Below are positions 22,612 to 34,478 of a stretch of 64,000 nt of DNA, piece after piece; positions within the stretch are counted from its first letter, which is position 1, and every line of letters starts with the position of its first letter. The DNA is taken from contig NW_011887294.1 of NCBI RefSeq assembly GCF_000151315.2, positions 2,273,082 to 2,337,081 of the forward strand. The letters run 5' to 3'. Position numbers and translations under genes: made by a program. This DNA comes from Capsaspora owczarzaki ATCC 30864. Its lineage: Eukaryota > Opisthokonta > Filasterea. The notes beneath the pieces were generated by a model. It was given only the letters and a program-made list of their open reading frames with translations, was not told where the DNA came from and did no database searches.

Positions 22612-25600
22612 TTTCGTCCCGGCGCGCGCTGGAAACGTTGGTGGCACGACCACGAGCGTACGACCATCCGCACCACTTTCGACACACCGAGGGAAGAGCC
22701 ACTTGTACTGATTTGGATTAATCAACTCGACCACGTTGGACAGAATCGGAAGCAAATGAGGCAGAGTTTCGTCGGGGTGATTGGTAAATATGGCGCGCAA
22801 CACGTCAAAATGCCTGTCCTCGGCAAAGCGCACCGCGGCCGCCACCAAATTAACGTCCCGAAATTCTCGAAATTCGTCCGCGCTGAAGGAGCGTTCGACG
22901 GCAGTGTACACGGTGGCATACGTGTCCAGGCGCCAGTAATATCGACACAGCTGTTTGTAGCGTGGTGATTGCTCCTCGCCGTGGGCTGACAGGAGGCGAA
23001 TGCCGTGCAAGACCAGCTTGCGCACAATTTCAGGTGTTGGAGGGATGGTGGTGATACATTCCTGCACCACCCAGTCGCGATCTGTAATTTTCGAAAGCAC
23101 CATGTCAATGCTTTCATGGGATGGAGAGACGGCCTCCCACTGACGTTGATAAACAGGGTTTCGACTAAAGCCAAATCGATCGGCCAGTGAAAAGGCAGTG
23201 TTGAGGTCGCGAGCGTCCAGACAGTGCTGGAACAGCTCTCGCGGTGTGATGAATTTGACCGCTTTCAGGGTGATGGTTGTTTGTGTGGCTCGCTTGAACG
23301 CTGGATTTGCTGCCGCAGAACCTGCAAGCACCACTTTTGCACGGGAAGATCCTCCGTGATCGTTCAGGTACTGCGCAAGAGGCTGCTCCAACCACACGCA
23401 CGGGCCTCCTTCAGCAGTCGACAGGAGTGTTTCGTCCATCATGCGCGCCGAGTAGGCTGAAAGATTGGACAGCGAGGTTTGCTCCCGGGCCAGCAGATAG
23501 AACTGGCTTCGGCTGTCAGCGCGAGTGATAAAGGGCGCAAGACAGTCAGCCGAGAGGATGGCCGTTGCATCCTCCTGAAGATCTTGGGTGCTTGGGGAGA
23601 CAAGGTTTGGGCGAGCAAGCGCCAGGGTTCCCAAAACCCGCGTTGGTTGGCCAGCTGGGTTTCCCACCAGCAGCTGGGAGACATCGCGTGCGATGACGTG
23701 GCCCGACCACAGCGAACACATGAGCGTTGTCTCTGACAACCATGCGATATTTCGACATGCACGGACGATGGGGTTTTGTTCGCCTTGCTCGCCCGCCAGC
23801 GGCTTCAACGACCAGTTGGCGTCCAGATTTCCACTTTGCAAGTTGAGCAGCGTGGAGAAGGCATCTCGATGCTCCTCAACATGCACTCCGCTGCCACGCT
23901 GCATGCCAGGAGCGTGGGGCGACGAAACCATGACCTTGGCGGGGCAGACTTGCTGAAGCTGGCCAGTCACAGCTCCGACGTCGTGAAGCACGGCAAACGG
24001 CGAAGTCTGTGGAAGCACAAATAAGCTCACTGCGCCCGATGTATCGAGCAAGGCAGCGTGCCGACCAGATCGCGCAATCGAGCACCGCACAGGCAGAGGT
24101 ACATTGACGACTTTGGGCTTTCGCCAGAAGAAAAAAATGGACCACAAGAGGGAAAGAAACGCGAGAAGCCACCGAAGAGGGAACCACAACGGCTTGCGTC
24201 GCCTCCTCCGCTTGGCATGCAAGTGTGCATGCTGATGAACATCCACTGTATCCGATGTCGCGGCAGAGTCCTGAGCCAAAGAGCGGAGGGACCAAGAAAA
24301 AAAAATCAAAAACCAAAAACAAACAAAAGAACAAAAGAACAAAAGAACAAAGCGTATGTTAGTGCAGGTAGTAGGGTTTGCAGAAAAAAGATTTCAAGGA
24401 ATGCAGGTGGCAAAGGCAGCATTCAAAGGTACAAAGTCCCGAAGGCAAGGGAAAAGCTGGAGGAAAAGGTAAAGTAAAGAGCATGGGGCCCCGTGACTTA
24501 CAGAGGCACCAAACACTGGAGCAAAGAATGGATACTCGTTGATGAGGCGGAAGTACAGCAAATGGCACGGGATGGTCGGTGTTCCGGACTTGGATGGAGC
24601 GATGGCGGCGTGGGCGAGAATGAGCAGTTGTCTGGAAGCACTGTAAGTAAGGGCAGTCACGACGCCGTCTTCAAACTCGGTGTCAAACACATTAGCGAGC
24701 TCGTGCTTTTTGCCCCGCGAAGGTGACCTGTGGCAGCAGCAGCATGGAGGAGGGGGTGGTGGTTAGCCAAACGAAAAAAAGATCAAAAACCATCTTTGTG
24801 AGTTTCTTGCGGCAAGAGGACAAACAGCAACAACCAAAACGAGATACACACCCGACGTGAAAACTGAACAGCCGACCATCGTAATCAAGCAGCAAGAGCT
24901 CAGCCACCCACTGCCGGTCGGCAAAGGACCGACGAGGGAGCAGCGCCATCGCCGCGAAGGGCTGGAGCAACCGTGTTTGGGCGACTTGTGGTGAACTGGC
25001 GTTGCCACCAGAGGCATCTGCACGATTGTCAGCGTTTGTTGGTGCCACTACCGACGCCGAGCGAGCGGGATGGATGAGACGGCGCCACCCGCCCAATCCG
25101 CCTTTGGAGACGGTCGCGGCTGAGCGAGCGATTGCGCTCGGCAGCGGAATGCCAACCGTCGCAGCGCGAGCATCAATCTCGTACATGTGCTTTCCGTCCC
25201 GATTGATCAACTGGACGATGCCATCACTGACCAAAGCCAAGCAAGCGAAAGGGGTGCAGCGAAAGTGAGGATGAGCTCGACTCGAGCAGAGCCCGCCGAA
25301 ATCCCCGACCTCGCACCTACCTCGAGCAAATGGCAATGAACGCATCGTCTTGGCTCCAGCTCAGCAGGCGGTGGTGCGGCGCGAGGTCTTGGTCAACTGT
25401 TCCGACGCGTCAATGCCACAGAAGCAAAAAAGCCAAATACAGCGCAGCCCCCAATGTCAGCAGTCAGTCAGCATCCGCACCCGAGCAATACTGAATAGAG
25501 ATACGTTAGTGCATCGCAAATCGCTTTACCGTGGACTTGCAGCTCGGGATGCGGCGGCCCGTGTCTGATGACGAGCACTTCATCGCAGAGCAGCGCGAGC

Positions 25601-25617
25601 GAGAGACCATCGCTGAG

Positions 25618-25653
<36 letters not shown>

Positions 25654-25890
25654 TCAAACAAAATCATACACACAGCATCAGAATCACAAGTGCCAGTGTT
25701 GCGCAGGTGTTGCATGCGCTCGGGGTCTGAGAATAAAACGAGCGCTTTCTTCCAATGCTCACCTTGAGAGCGCCATTCGCCAGGACATCTGGTCTTCCTT
25801 GAACTGAGCAAGCAGTGGCGGCACACCGAGAAACTCGACATGCGTCAATCCCTCCTGCAGCACTGGCTGCGACGAGGCAGCCAAAGCCAT
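19738..25890 (-). CDS. NBAS homologue (Sec39-domain subunit of the ER tethering complex)
   Basis: NBAS with ZW10 and RINT1 forms the NRZ/Dsl1 complex that tethers Golgi-derived vesicles at the ER, and in animals it also acts in mRNA decay. Exons 25890-25763, 25612-25530, 25396-25321, 25226-24852, 24727-24502 and 24270-19738 join in phase to 1,806 residues. The N-terminal part has beta-propeller-like strands (LTHVEFLGVPPLLAQF, MSWRMALSSDGLSLALL, SWSQDDAFIAICS, DGIVQLINRDGKHMYE) as in the NBAS N-terminal domain. The Sec39-like helical part begins near residue 690 (YYWRLDTYATVYTAVERS, FREFRDVNLVAAAVRFAEDR, LLPILSNVVELINP). An unusual Arg5 motif followed by about 23 hydrophobic residues (PLWFPLRWLLAFLSLLWSIF) lies near 320-346. 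The protein is shorter than human NBAS (about 2,370). It ends 152 bp from the convergent PWWP gene. Confidence 0.88.
25620..25652 (+). repeat. CA microsatellite in NBAS intron 1
   Basis: An uninterrupted CA dinucleotide run of about 33 bases inside the intron between NBAS exons 1 and 2. Confidence 0.95.
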
Positions 25891-26146
25891 TCGGTTGGTT
25901 GGTTTTGTTGTTTTTGGCTAGGAAAGAGGACTGAGACTTGCATCCGGCTTTTTGATTGTTGTTGCTTTCTCTGATCTACCCAGTGCACTTGACGAACGAA
26001 TGGGTTGCGATACAAAGTCACGACTCAGTGCAACTTGTTACATTTTGCACCAATCGTCTCGTTTTCTCAGTCCTTTTTTTTTTTTATTCAGTAAAGATCG
26101 TCCTTTTGCAGCACACCACCGATTGCGATTCAGCAAACCGTTTGAT

Positions 26147-26189
<43 letters not shown>

Positions 26190-26459
26190 TGAGGCAGAAG
26201 AACGCGGCTCCCGCTCAGAGATGCTCAGAACAGACTCAAAAAAAAAAAAACCTCAAAAAAAAAACCAGCATTTTTTTTTTTCCCTTTTTCAAAAGCAAAA
26301 GTAAAGCAAAGCCGAGGAGAGACGTCATGCCGGAGCATCTTGTCCCCCCCGCGCGCGCGCGCGTGTCGAACTACAGCCGTGACACTCTTCCAGTGTCTTC
26401 CATGCCTGGTCGCGCTGCTGTCCATGGAGTCACTGGCGGCCACAAACCAAAGTCAACGT

Positions 26460-26499
<40 letters not shown>

Positions 26500-27102
26500 T
26501 TTAGCACGAGAGCATTGCACTTGCCTCGGAGGCAGGAAGCGGAGCAGGCACTCAGCTGGCGTCTGCTGGGCAACCCTGGGTGTACCACTCGTTGATCCCT
26601 GACAGCATTGGCCCTCGAACCCCAACGGGCGGCGCTCTGAGTGGGGAAGGCAGATCCCCAGATCACGCTGGCAGATCCCGCTTTTGCTCAGATGCTACGG
26701 ATTTAGTCTCAACCCCCTGAAGAATCGGATCATGGCGGGAGGTTGATCTCAGGAGCTTCACATTGAAGCAGGTGTTGATCTTCAGCAACGTTTGATTGCT
26801 CTCTGTTCCCCCCCCCCTCTTCTCGCTATTCGCTGTGGGATGCACAAAAAGCAAAAAAGCAAAAAAAAAAAAAAAAAAAAGACAAACAGTGACGGCTGTT
26901 GTTGTGGCTTCTTTTTTTTTTTTTTTTTTTTTGCTTTTTGCTGTGCGCTTCTCTTTTGTCTCTGATGCTTTCCAACGTCCATCTCGCTTTCTGGACGCTC
27001 GCTTGCAATCACTGTTGCTGTCGCCTTGTCGCCTTTTCCACGGCGGGAGGCTGTGGCCTCGCTTTCTGCATTCGCATCGGAAGGTCTGGCACAACTCGCG
27101 GC

Positions 27103-27140
<38 letters not shown>

Positions 27141-27517
27141 ATCTCCTTTCTCTGTGTGCATTGATTTGGATTGCTGCTCCGTTCGCCATCGATGGCGACT
27201 CCTACTCTTTCCCCTCCCCCAACACACACACTGCACCTCCCGTGTCTCTTTGCTGTCCTCTTCCGTTTCTTGCTCCCGTGTTCACTCGCAATCATTCACG
27301 CGTCGGTTGAAAACTTATTTTTAGTTTTTTTTTTTGATTTTGTGTGATTTTTTAGAGTTTTTTTTTTTTTTTCTTTGATTGTTGGTTTGTTTCTCTTCAC
27401 CAAGCTTTGGAACAGAGATCAACAGCAAAACCAAAGCAAACAACAAAAGGACCGACAATCCAAAGCAAACAAGACAACAAAACACACCTGCAAACAAGCA
27501 CAACAAAGCAGCAAGCA
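25891..27517. other. Divergent intergenic region, NBAS / MyTH4-RhoGAP
   Basis: About 1.6 kb between two divergent genes. It is dominated by simple sequence: (GA)n at about 26149-26186, A and T runs near 26238-26282, T36 at 26461-26496, A run at 26861-26880, T runs at 26911-26932 and 27108-27139. No protein-coding exon or tRNA cloverleaf was found. The G+C-rich patch 26320-26460 between the runs shows nothing I recognise. Confidence 0.65.
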
Positions 27518-28879
27518 ATGACACACCAGGACAATGGCGCAGCCACAGTGGACAGCACACCAACGCTCGTCGCCGTCGAAACGCGCAACGGCGTCCCCAC
27601 CAGCATTACCGACACTGGCGAGACCATCCAGGACGCCGTCCAGAAGAAGATGAACATGTCGCCGTCGCAGGCAGAGCTGCTGCGTCTCCGGTCCAGCTCA
27701 TCGAACAAGAGCGACGCTGCAGAGTTTGCCTTTGAGAACTTTGCCAAAAAATTCTTTGTAGCGCAGAAGGCTGGCATCTTTCGTCGGAAAGTCTCGCTCG
27801 CGGCCATGTCCCGCTGGACGTCGGCCCCGATCGCCTCGACACTCACCGTCATCCAACTCAATCCCAAGCACAAGAACGTGGTCAAGGACGCCATCAACAT
27901 TTTCCGCCTCATCCAGATGGTCATGGGCGACCGCGAGCTCCGCAAGTTCCCCACCGTCCCGCACGTAATCCAGCACATCCTCGAGAAGGGCTTGTTTTTG
28001 CCCGAAATCCGTGACGAGATCTTTTCCCAGCTGTGCAAGCAGATTGCCGGCAACCCACACCTCGAAAGCCACGTCAACGGCTGGGTACTGCTCTCCGTGA
28101 TGGTCTGGATGTTCCCTCCCTCGCGGAATATGGAAAACTATCTCAAGCACTTTGTGCTGATGCACTACGACGATTCCGAGCCTCGCGTCAACACGCTCGC
28201 GCGCTACTCGTTCAAGAAGCTGATGCGTGTGTGCGAAACCGGTGCGCGCGCTCGCGTTCCCACGCTGCCCGAAATCGAGCGTGCTCGTGACGCGCCCTTC
28301 AACCCCTCCGTGTTTGGCTCCACCCTGGACGACATCATGTCGATGCAGACGGGCAAAATGCCCGACGTCAAGCTGCCCCTCGTGCTCACTTCCCTCACCG
28401 AAAGCGTCCTCCGCCTCAGCGGTGCCAAGACGGAGGGCATCTTCCGCGTGCCCGGCGACACGGACGCTGTCTTTGCGCTCAAGCTCAAGATTGAGCGAGC
28501 GGATTACGCCATCGCCTCGGACGACCCGCACGTCCCTGCCTCGCTCCTCAAGCTCTGGCTCCGCGAACTGGACGAGCCCATCATTCCGACCGAATTCTAC
28601 CCCGACTGCATTAAGAACGCCAAGGAAGCCACACAGGCGATCGCCATCATCGACGGTCTGCCGCAAATCAACCGTGACGTTGTGCGCTACCTCATTTCCT
28701 TCCTCAAGCAGATCGGCGAGCCGGGCAACCAAGCCGTCACCAAGATGAGCCTGGACAATCTCGCCATGGTTTTCGCGCCATCCTTCTTGCGGTGTCCCTC
28801 CGAGAACCCTCAGACCATTTTCGAAAACACTCGCCACGAGCAAGATTTCACACGAACTCTCCTTGAACACCTCAACTAA
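27518..28879 (+). CDS. MyTH4-RhoGAP protein (ARHGAP39/Vilse-like, without WW domains)
   Basis: A 453-residue single-exon gene predicted to switch off Rho-family GTPases at microtubules or actin. The start is the first ATG (MTHQDNGAATV); the 5' leader is A/C-rich. A MyTH4 domain spans about residues 110-250 (NVVKDAINIFRLIQMVMGD, IRDEIFSQLCKQIAGNP, GWVLLSVMVWMFPPS, NYLKHFVLMHY). The RhoGAP domain covers about 275-453: FGSTLDDIM, LVLTSLTESVLRLSG, the Arg finger in TEGIFRVPGD, ASLLKLWLRELDEPIIP, and MSLDNLAMVFAPSFLRCP. This MyTH4-RhoGAP pairing is that of animal ARHGAP39/Vilse, whose N-terminal WW domains are absent here. Converges on the FERM gene 791 bp away. Confidence 0.93.
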   Translation: MTHQDNGAATVDSTPTLVAVETRNGVPTSITDTGETIQDAVQKKMNMSPSQAELLRLRSSSSNKSDAAEFAFENFAKKFFVAQKAGIFRRKVSLAAMSRWTSAPIASTLTVIQLNPKHKNVVKDAINIFRLIQMVMGDRELRKFPTVPHVIQHILEKGLFLPEIRDEIFSQLCKQIAGNPHLESHVNGWVLLSVMVWMFPPSRNMENYLKHFVLMHYDDSEPRVNTLARYSFKKLMRVCETGARARVPTLPEIERARDAPFNPSVFGSTLDDIMSMQTGKMPDVKLPLVLTSLTESVLRLSGAKTEGIFRVPGDTDAVFALKLKIERADYAIASDDPHVPASLLKLWLRELDEPIIPTEFYPDCIKNAKEATQAIAIIDGLPQINRDVVRYLISFLKQIGEPGNQAVTKMSLDNLAMVFAPSFLRCPSENPQTIFENTRHEQDFTRTLLEHLN

Positions 28880-29670
28880 GGAGGGACGTGTTGGTCTTGC
28901 GGTGAGATATCTTTTGTTGTTCACATCCGTCCATCTGTTCGGATGGAGATGGACGCTTCGTTGTTTGGTCGCCCCCTTTCGGGCTCTTCATTAACCACTT
29001 TTTCCGGGCCACGAGTTTTCGCCTGGCCTTTTATTTCTTTTTCTCTACTTTTGTTTTTTTTTGCTTGATGTTTTTTTTTTTTTCGATGGTGTGTCGCAAT
29101 GGCTTTGTGCACGCACACACCACTGTTTGGAAAACTGAAACGTAGCGCAGAGTGCGCCAGTGGCAGGGCCATTTGGTGACAACGCATTTCCGCTCTTCTT
29201 TTCCATTTTGTACCCACCGAAATTGCAATTTTCTTCGCATCGAGGGCTGTTTGAGCTCAGTGTGTTTGTTTTAGAGTATTGTGTGTATGCTTGTATGGTA
29301 ATCTTTGTACGGTTAATTCGACGCATGTCGCTAGTTCTGCTGTGTCCATCGTAGTTTGCGAGCCAAGTGATTCAATTCAGTTTCGCGTTGTGGCTTTTTG
29401 CTCATGTTTTGTGATGCGACTTTTTGCTCATGCTTTGTGATGTGGCTTTTTGCTCATGCTTTGTGATGATTCGACAGAAATCAGTCGGACTGCAAAAACG
29501 GATTGAAGAGCTCAAAGAAGTCGATGAAGTCGGATTGGAGTTGCAACAACACGTTCAAACAACTCAACACCATCAAAAGCGCATTATCTGACAAGGCTGG
29601 AAAAAAACAAAAAAGAGTCGGGGGCCATCACACACTTCTTCCTGTTGGCTTTGGTTTGGTTTGGGGGTTT
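28880..29670. other. Convergent 3' flanks, MyTH4-RhoGAP / FERM gene
   Basis: Contains T runs near 29053-29081 and a three-copy 27-bp tandem repeat at about 29391-29470; no coding exon is supported. Confidence 0.6.
29391..29470 (+). repeat. 27-bp tandem repeat, three copies
   Basis: The core CTTTTTGCTCATGCTTTGTG recurs three times with a 27-base period and few changes (first copy has GTTTTG, junctions ATGCGA, ATGTGG, ATGATT). It is in the convergent intergenic region. Confidence 0.85.
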
Positions 29671-31911
29671 TTATCGCGCGCCACCCAACAACTTGTCAAT
29701 GTCAATGTCGCTAACGGAATCGGGGTTTTGCTCAATCATCTTGGCGAACATGAGGAAGGTGTTTTCGGCGTCCTTGGCGGCGTTGCGGACACGCTTGAGC
29801 GTGTTCATGAACGGGTCCTTGGTGCCTGCCGGCGGCTCCTCATCCAATGCCTTGCGCGCCTGCGACAGGCCTGCGGGCAGATCTTCGGCATCGTCCTGGC
29901 TCTCAGACACGGCAAACAAGTTGGCGCCGACCTTGATGCGGACCGTGCCCTTGCCGTCGTTCTTGGACAAGACAGTCTTTTGCAGTTGCGCCTCAGCCTT
30001 CTCCTCCTGGTTGATGACAGTCTCGTCATACGCAATTGGCGCAGTGTCGGCTGCCGGGGCGGCCGAGGACGATGCGGCAGGGGCGGCAGCGGGAGCAGGA
30101 GCGGCGGTGGCCGGGTTGGGGGACGTGCCAGACTTGGTGGGAGTGGGTGCGTTGCCCGAGCGCTGGGCAATGGCAATGCGTTGCTGCTCCATCACGCGGT
30201 TGAAGCGCATGTGGTAGCCAATGCACATGTCCAGCAACTCGGTCGCGTCGGACTTGCTCTTCATGCGCACAGTGATGAGGGGCATGACAGTGTCCTTGAG
30301 TTGAATGGCAAACTTGCTGCCCTGCACATACGTAGAATCCAACTCCGACCTGCAGATTTTTTGTTTGTTTGGAGAGAGAAGACAGCGTCGAACGGTTAGA
30401 AAAAAACAAGAAAACGGTGAAACCCAAAATTCTCTCTCATGTAACTCTGCCCCCCTTACCAAGAGAAGGACACATCTGCAGGCTGCTCGGTGGACGATTC
30501 GTAAAAGTGAATGCCCTTGAGAGAGATGCCAATCATGCGATTGACGTTGCTAGTGTCCTGCATGACAAGAAAAAAAAAACAAAACCCAAGCGCATCCGCA
30601 ACGCACAAAAGGGGAAATGAGTCGTCAGAAGCAGTCCTTCAAACACACACACACACACACGACAGGATGTTCCAGGGCAAAACCGCAACACTTTCAGGGC
30701 GCAAAAAGCAAAAAAAAAAAAAAAAAAACCCTTCAAGACAAAAAAGCAAAACACAGGGCACACGCACCAAAATCTCGTGGAAGCTGACACCGTATTGAGG
30801 TAGTTGTTGGGCAACCGTCACATAGCCAGCCTCGGCTTTGGCGACAGACCAGCCGGCGAGGCGCTGGTGGAGTTCAAAGATCTTTCGGTGCCATTCGGCG
30901 GACGTGACCTCGGGGGACTTTTTCATGATAATGTCTGGGAGGACGCGAGGGAGAAGGTTTGCGCGGTTCTTCTCCTTGTTCTCGTCGAGGAAGCCGGCGA
31001 CGTGCACTGCGGGGTTGAAGTCGCCAAAGACGGCCTGCATGGTGAATGCGGCGAGCTGGAGCGCCTGGACGGTGGGGCAGGCAATGTTGCCGTTGAGGAC
31101 GTTTTCCTGGATGTCGAGGTAGAGCAGGTTGCGGGTTACTGCAGAGTTCTTTTGCAGGATGATGGTTGAGGTTGGCGGGAAGTACTTGACGCGCAGCTTG
31201 ACGTGGCGCTTGAGATCGAGGTCTTGCTCCTCGAGCGTCTTGCCTGCCTGCAGCCAGTGCTTCTTGCCCTTGCGAGTGAGCACTTCGATTGAGAACCAGA
31301 CAGGTTCTTCGATCTGTGAGGGCGCACATAGTAACAAAAAGCAAAAAACGGTGAGCAACGCACAGGTCCGTTTGTTTCACCGCCCCACCCACACACCAAG
31401 ACCAAACAAAAAAGCAACACCAAGATGAGCTCCAGCATGAGAATGAGAATGAGCACCACCCAGGCAGTTCCAAGCAGTTTACAAGTCCGTTGGTCGCTGC
31501 TCTGGAGGAAGCAAGTTCAATGGACGTGACGTTGAATCCACCGACTCGTCGAACACCACCAAACAAAAAGCAACCAAGATGACACCCACACACCCCCCTC
31601 ACTCACACACGGCGATGTGGGAGCAGCAGCAGCAGCAGCAATCGCTCTCAACATAAAGCAAGATTTCAATAAAAAAATAAATAAATACAAATAATAATCG
31701 AAAGCTTGTTTCAATGGTTTTTCGTCGTTCTCGAGGTTGACGTTGAAGAGGATGCGATGCGAGTGGGGGCAAGTGGATGTAGTATGTGAGTGTGTGAGTG
31801 AGTGAGTGTGGAGAGTGCATCGCGCAGCAACAGGAAAAAAAAAGGATAAAAAAAAAAAAGCCGACAAGAAAAAAAAAAAAGCAGAAAAAAATAAAAAGCT
31901 CAATACAAATC

Positions 31912-31946
<35 letters not shown>

Positions 31947-32257
31947 AATAATCAAAAAACAAAGCCATAACACCAAACAGGGCGAAGATCAGAAGCAACA
32001 CACTCTGGACTACTGATGACGAGACAGAGCACAATGAGAGACAAAGAGACAGAGAGAGCACAAGGAGAGACGAGACAGAGGCCGATGATCGGGGGGGGGG
32101 GAAAGAGAGCCGACCGAGCGAGAAAGAATTGAGTTACACGAAGAGCAGCCATGACGAGCTTGAAGAGCGATTGACCAGTCGCGTTGGAGGCGCACGGCAC
32201 AGAGATGCGCTTCCAGTCATTGGGAAGCGAGACGAGCACAGTGTCGGATGATGCCAT
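29671..32257 (-). CDS. FERM-domain protein, ERM-like
   Basis: Predicted linker between plasma-membrane proteins or lipids and the cytoskeleton. Exons 32257-32138, 31313-30768, 30557-30460 and 30349-29671 join in phase to 480 residues. F1 lobe: residues 1-85 (ATGQSLFKLVMAALRIEEPVWFSIEVL crosses the first junction). F2: VKLRVKYFPPTSTIIL, RNLLYLDIQENVLNG, AEAGYVTVAQQLPQYGVSFHE. F3: MIGISLKGIHFYE, then ELLDMCIGYHMRFNR, which resembles the end of the ERM/merlin F3 lobe. After the FERM comes a Pro/Ala-rich linker and a charged C-terminus ending SDIDIDKLLGGAR; there is no long alpha-helical region or C-ERMAD, so it is not a full ezrin/merlin orthologue. Intron 1 is 824 bp and contains A28 at about 31918-31945. 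Confidence 0.85.
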
Positions 32258-32499
32258 TGTCGTTTTGCAGGACGCGAAACAAGAGAGAAAGCGGCGGAGG
32301 AAAGGAAGACAACAAAAGGAGACTGAAGCTGAACTGAGCTGAACTGAGCTCCGTTGAGGTACATGTAACTGCCACAAGGGAGTAGCTACAGATGCACGAA
32401 CAGCACATTGGACGAACTGACTTGATGGATTGGATTGGATTGGATTGGATTGGATTTGGGCGTCAGTCCTTTTGTTGTGCTTTTTTGACGATTTTGACT
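32258..32499. promoter_or_regulatory. Short bidirectional promoter region with GGATT repeats
   Basis: Only 242 bp separate the divergent start codons of the FERM protein and the geranylgeranyltransferase beta gene, so both promoters must lie here or in 5' exons. It contains six tandem GGATT units (about 32426-32456) and a duplicated GAGCTGAACT at 32334-32348. No TATA box is evident. Confidence 0.5.
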
Positions 32500-34305
<1,806 letters not shown>

Positions 34306-34478
34306 GAGTACTAGTAGAATGACAAGTTTGTGTGTTTGTTCACATAGTTGATTAAAGTACAATACGTAAGCCATTCAAAAGCCAAGAAAAAGAAGAGAAG
34401 AGAAGAGAGCAGAAGAGAAACAAGAAAGAAACAAGAAAGAATCAAGAAAAAAGACAAAGAAAAGAAGAAGAAAAACAT

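Noticed and set aside
26500-26700. Possible tRNA-like G+C-rich patch between homopolymers
   Set aside because: No acceptor/T-arm pairing or GTTCGANNC-type box B in a fitting position.
27698-28924. 408-residue minus-strand frame
   Set aside because: Antisense of the MyTH4-RhoGAP coding exon, which has clear domains on the plus strand.
28880-29670. Short tandem repeat as a CRISPR array
   Set aside because: Repeats are directly tandem without unique spacers, and the genome is eukaryotic; no cas genes.
32426-32456. GGATT array as a telomere-like repeat
   Set aside because: Only six units, interior to the sequence and between two genes; no longer array.
32392-32499. Upstream ATG in frame with the geranylgeranyltransferase beta gene
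   Set aside because: It would translate the GGATT repeats; conserved sequence begins after the ATG at 32500.
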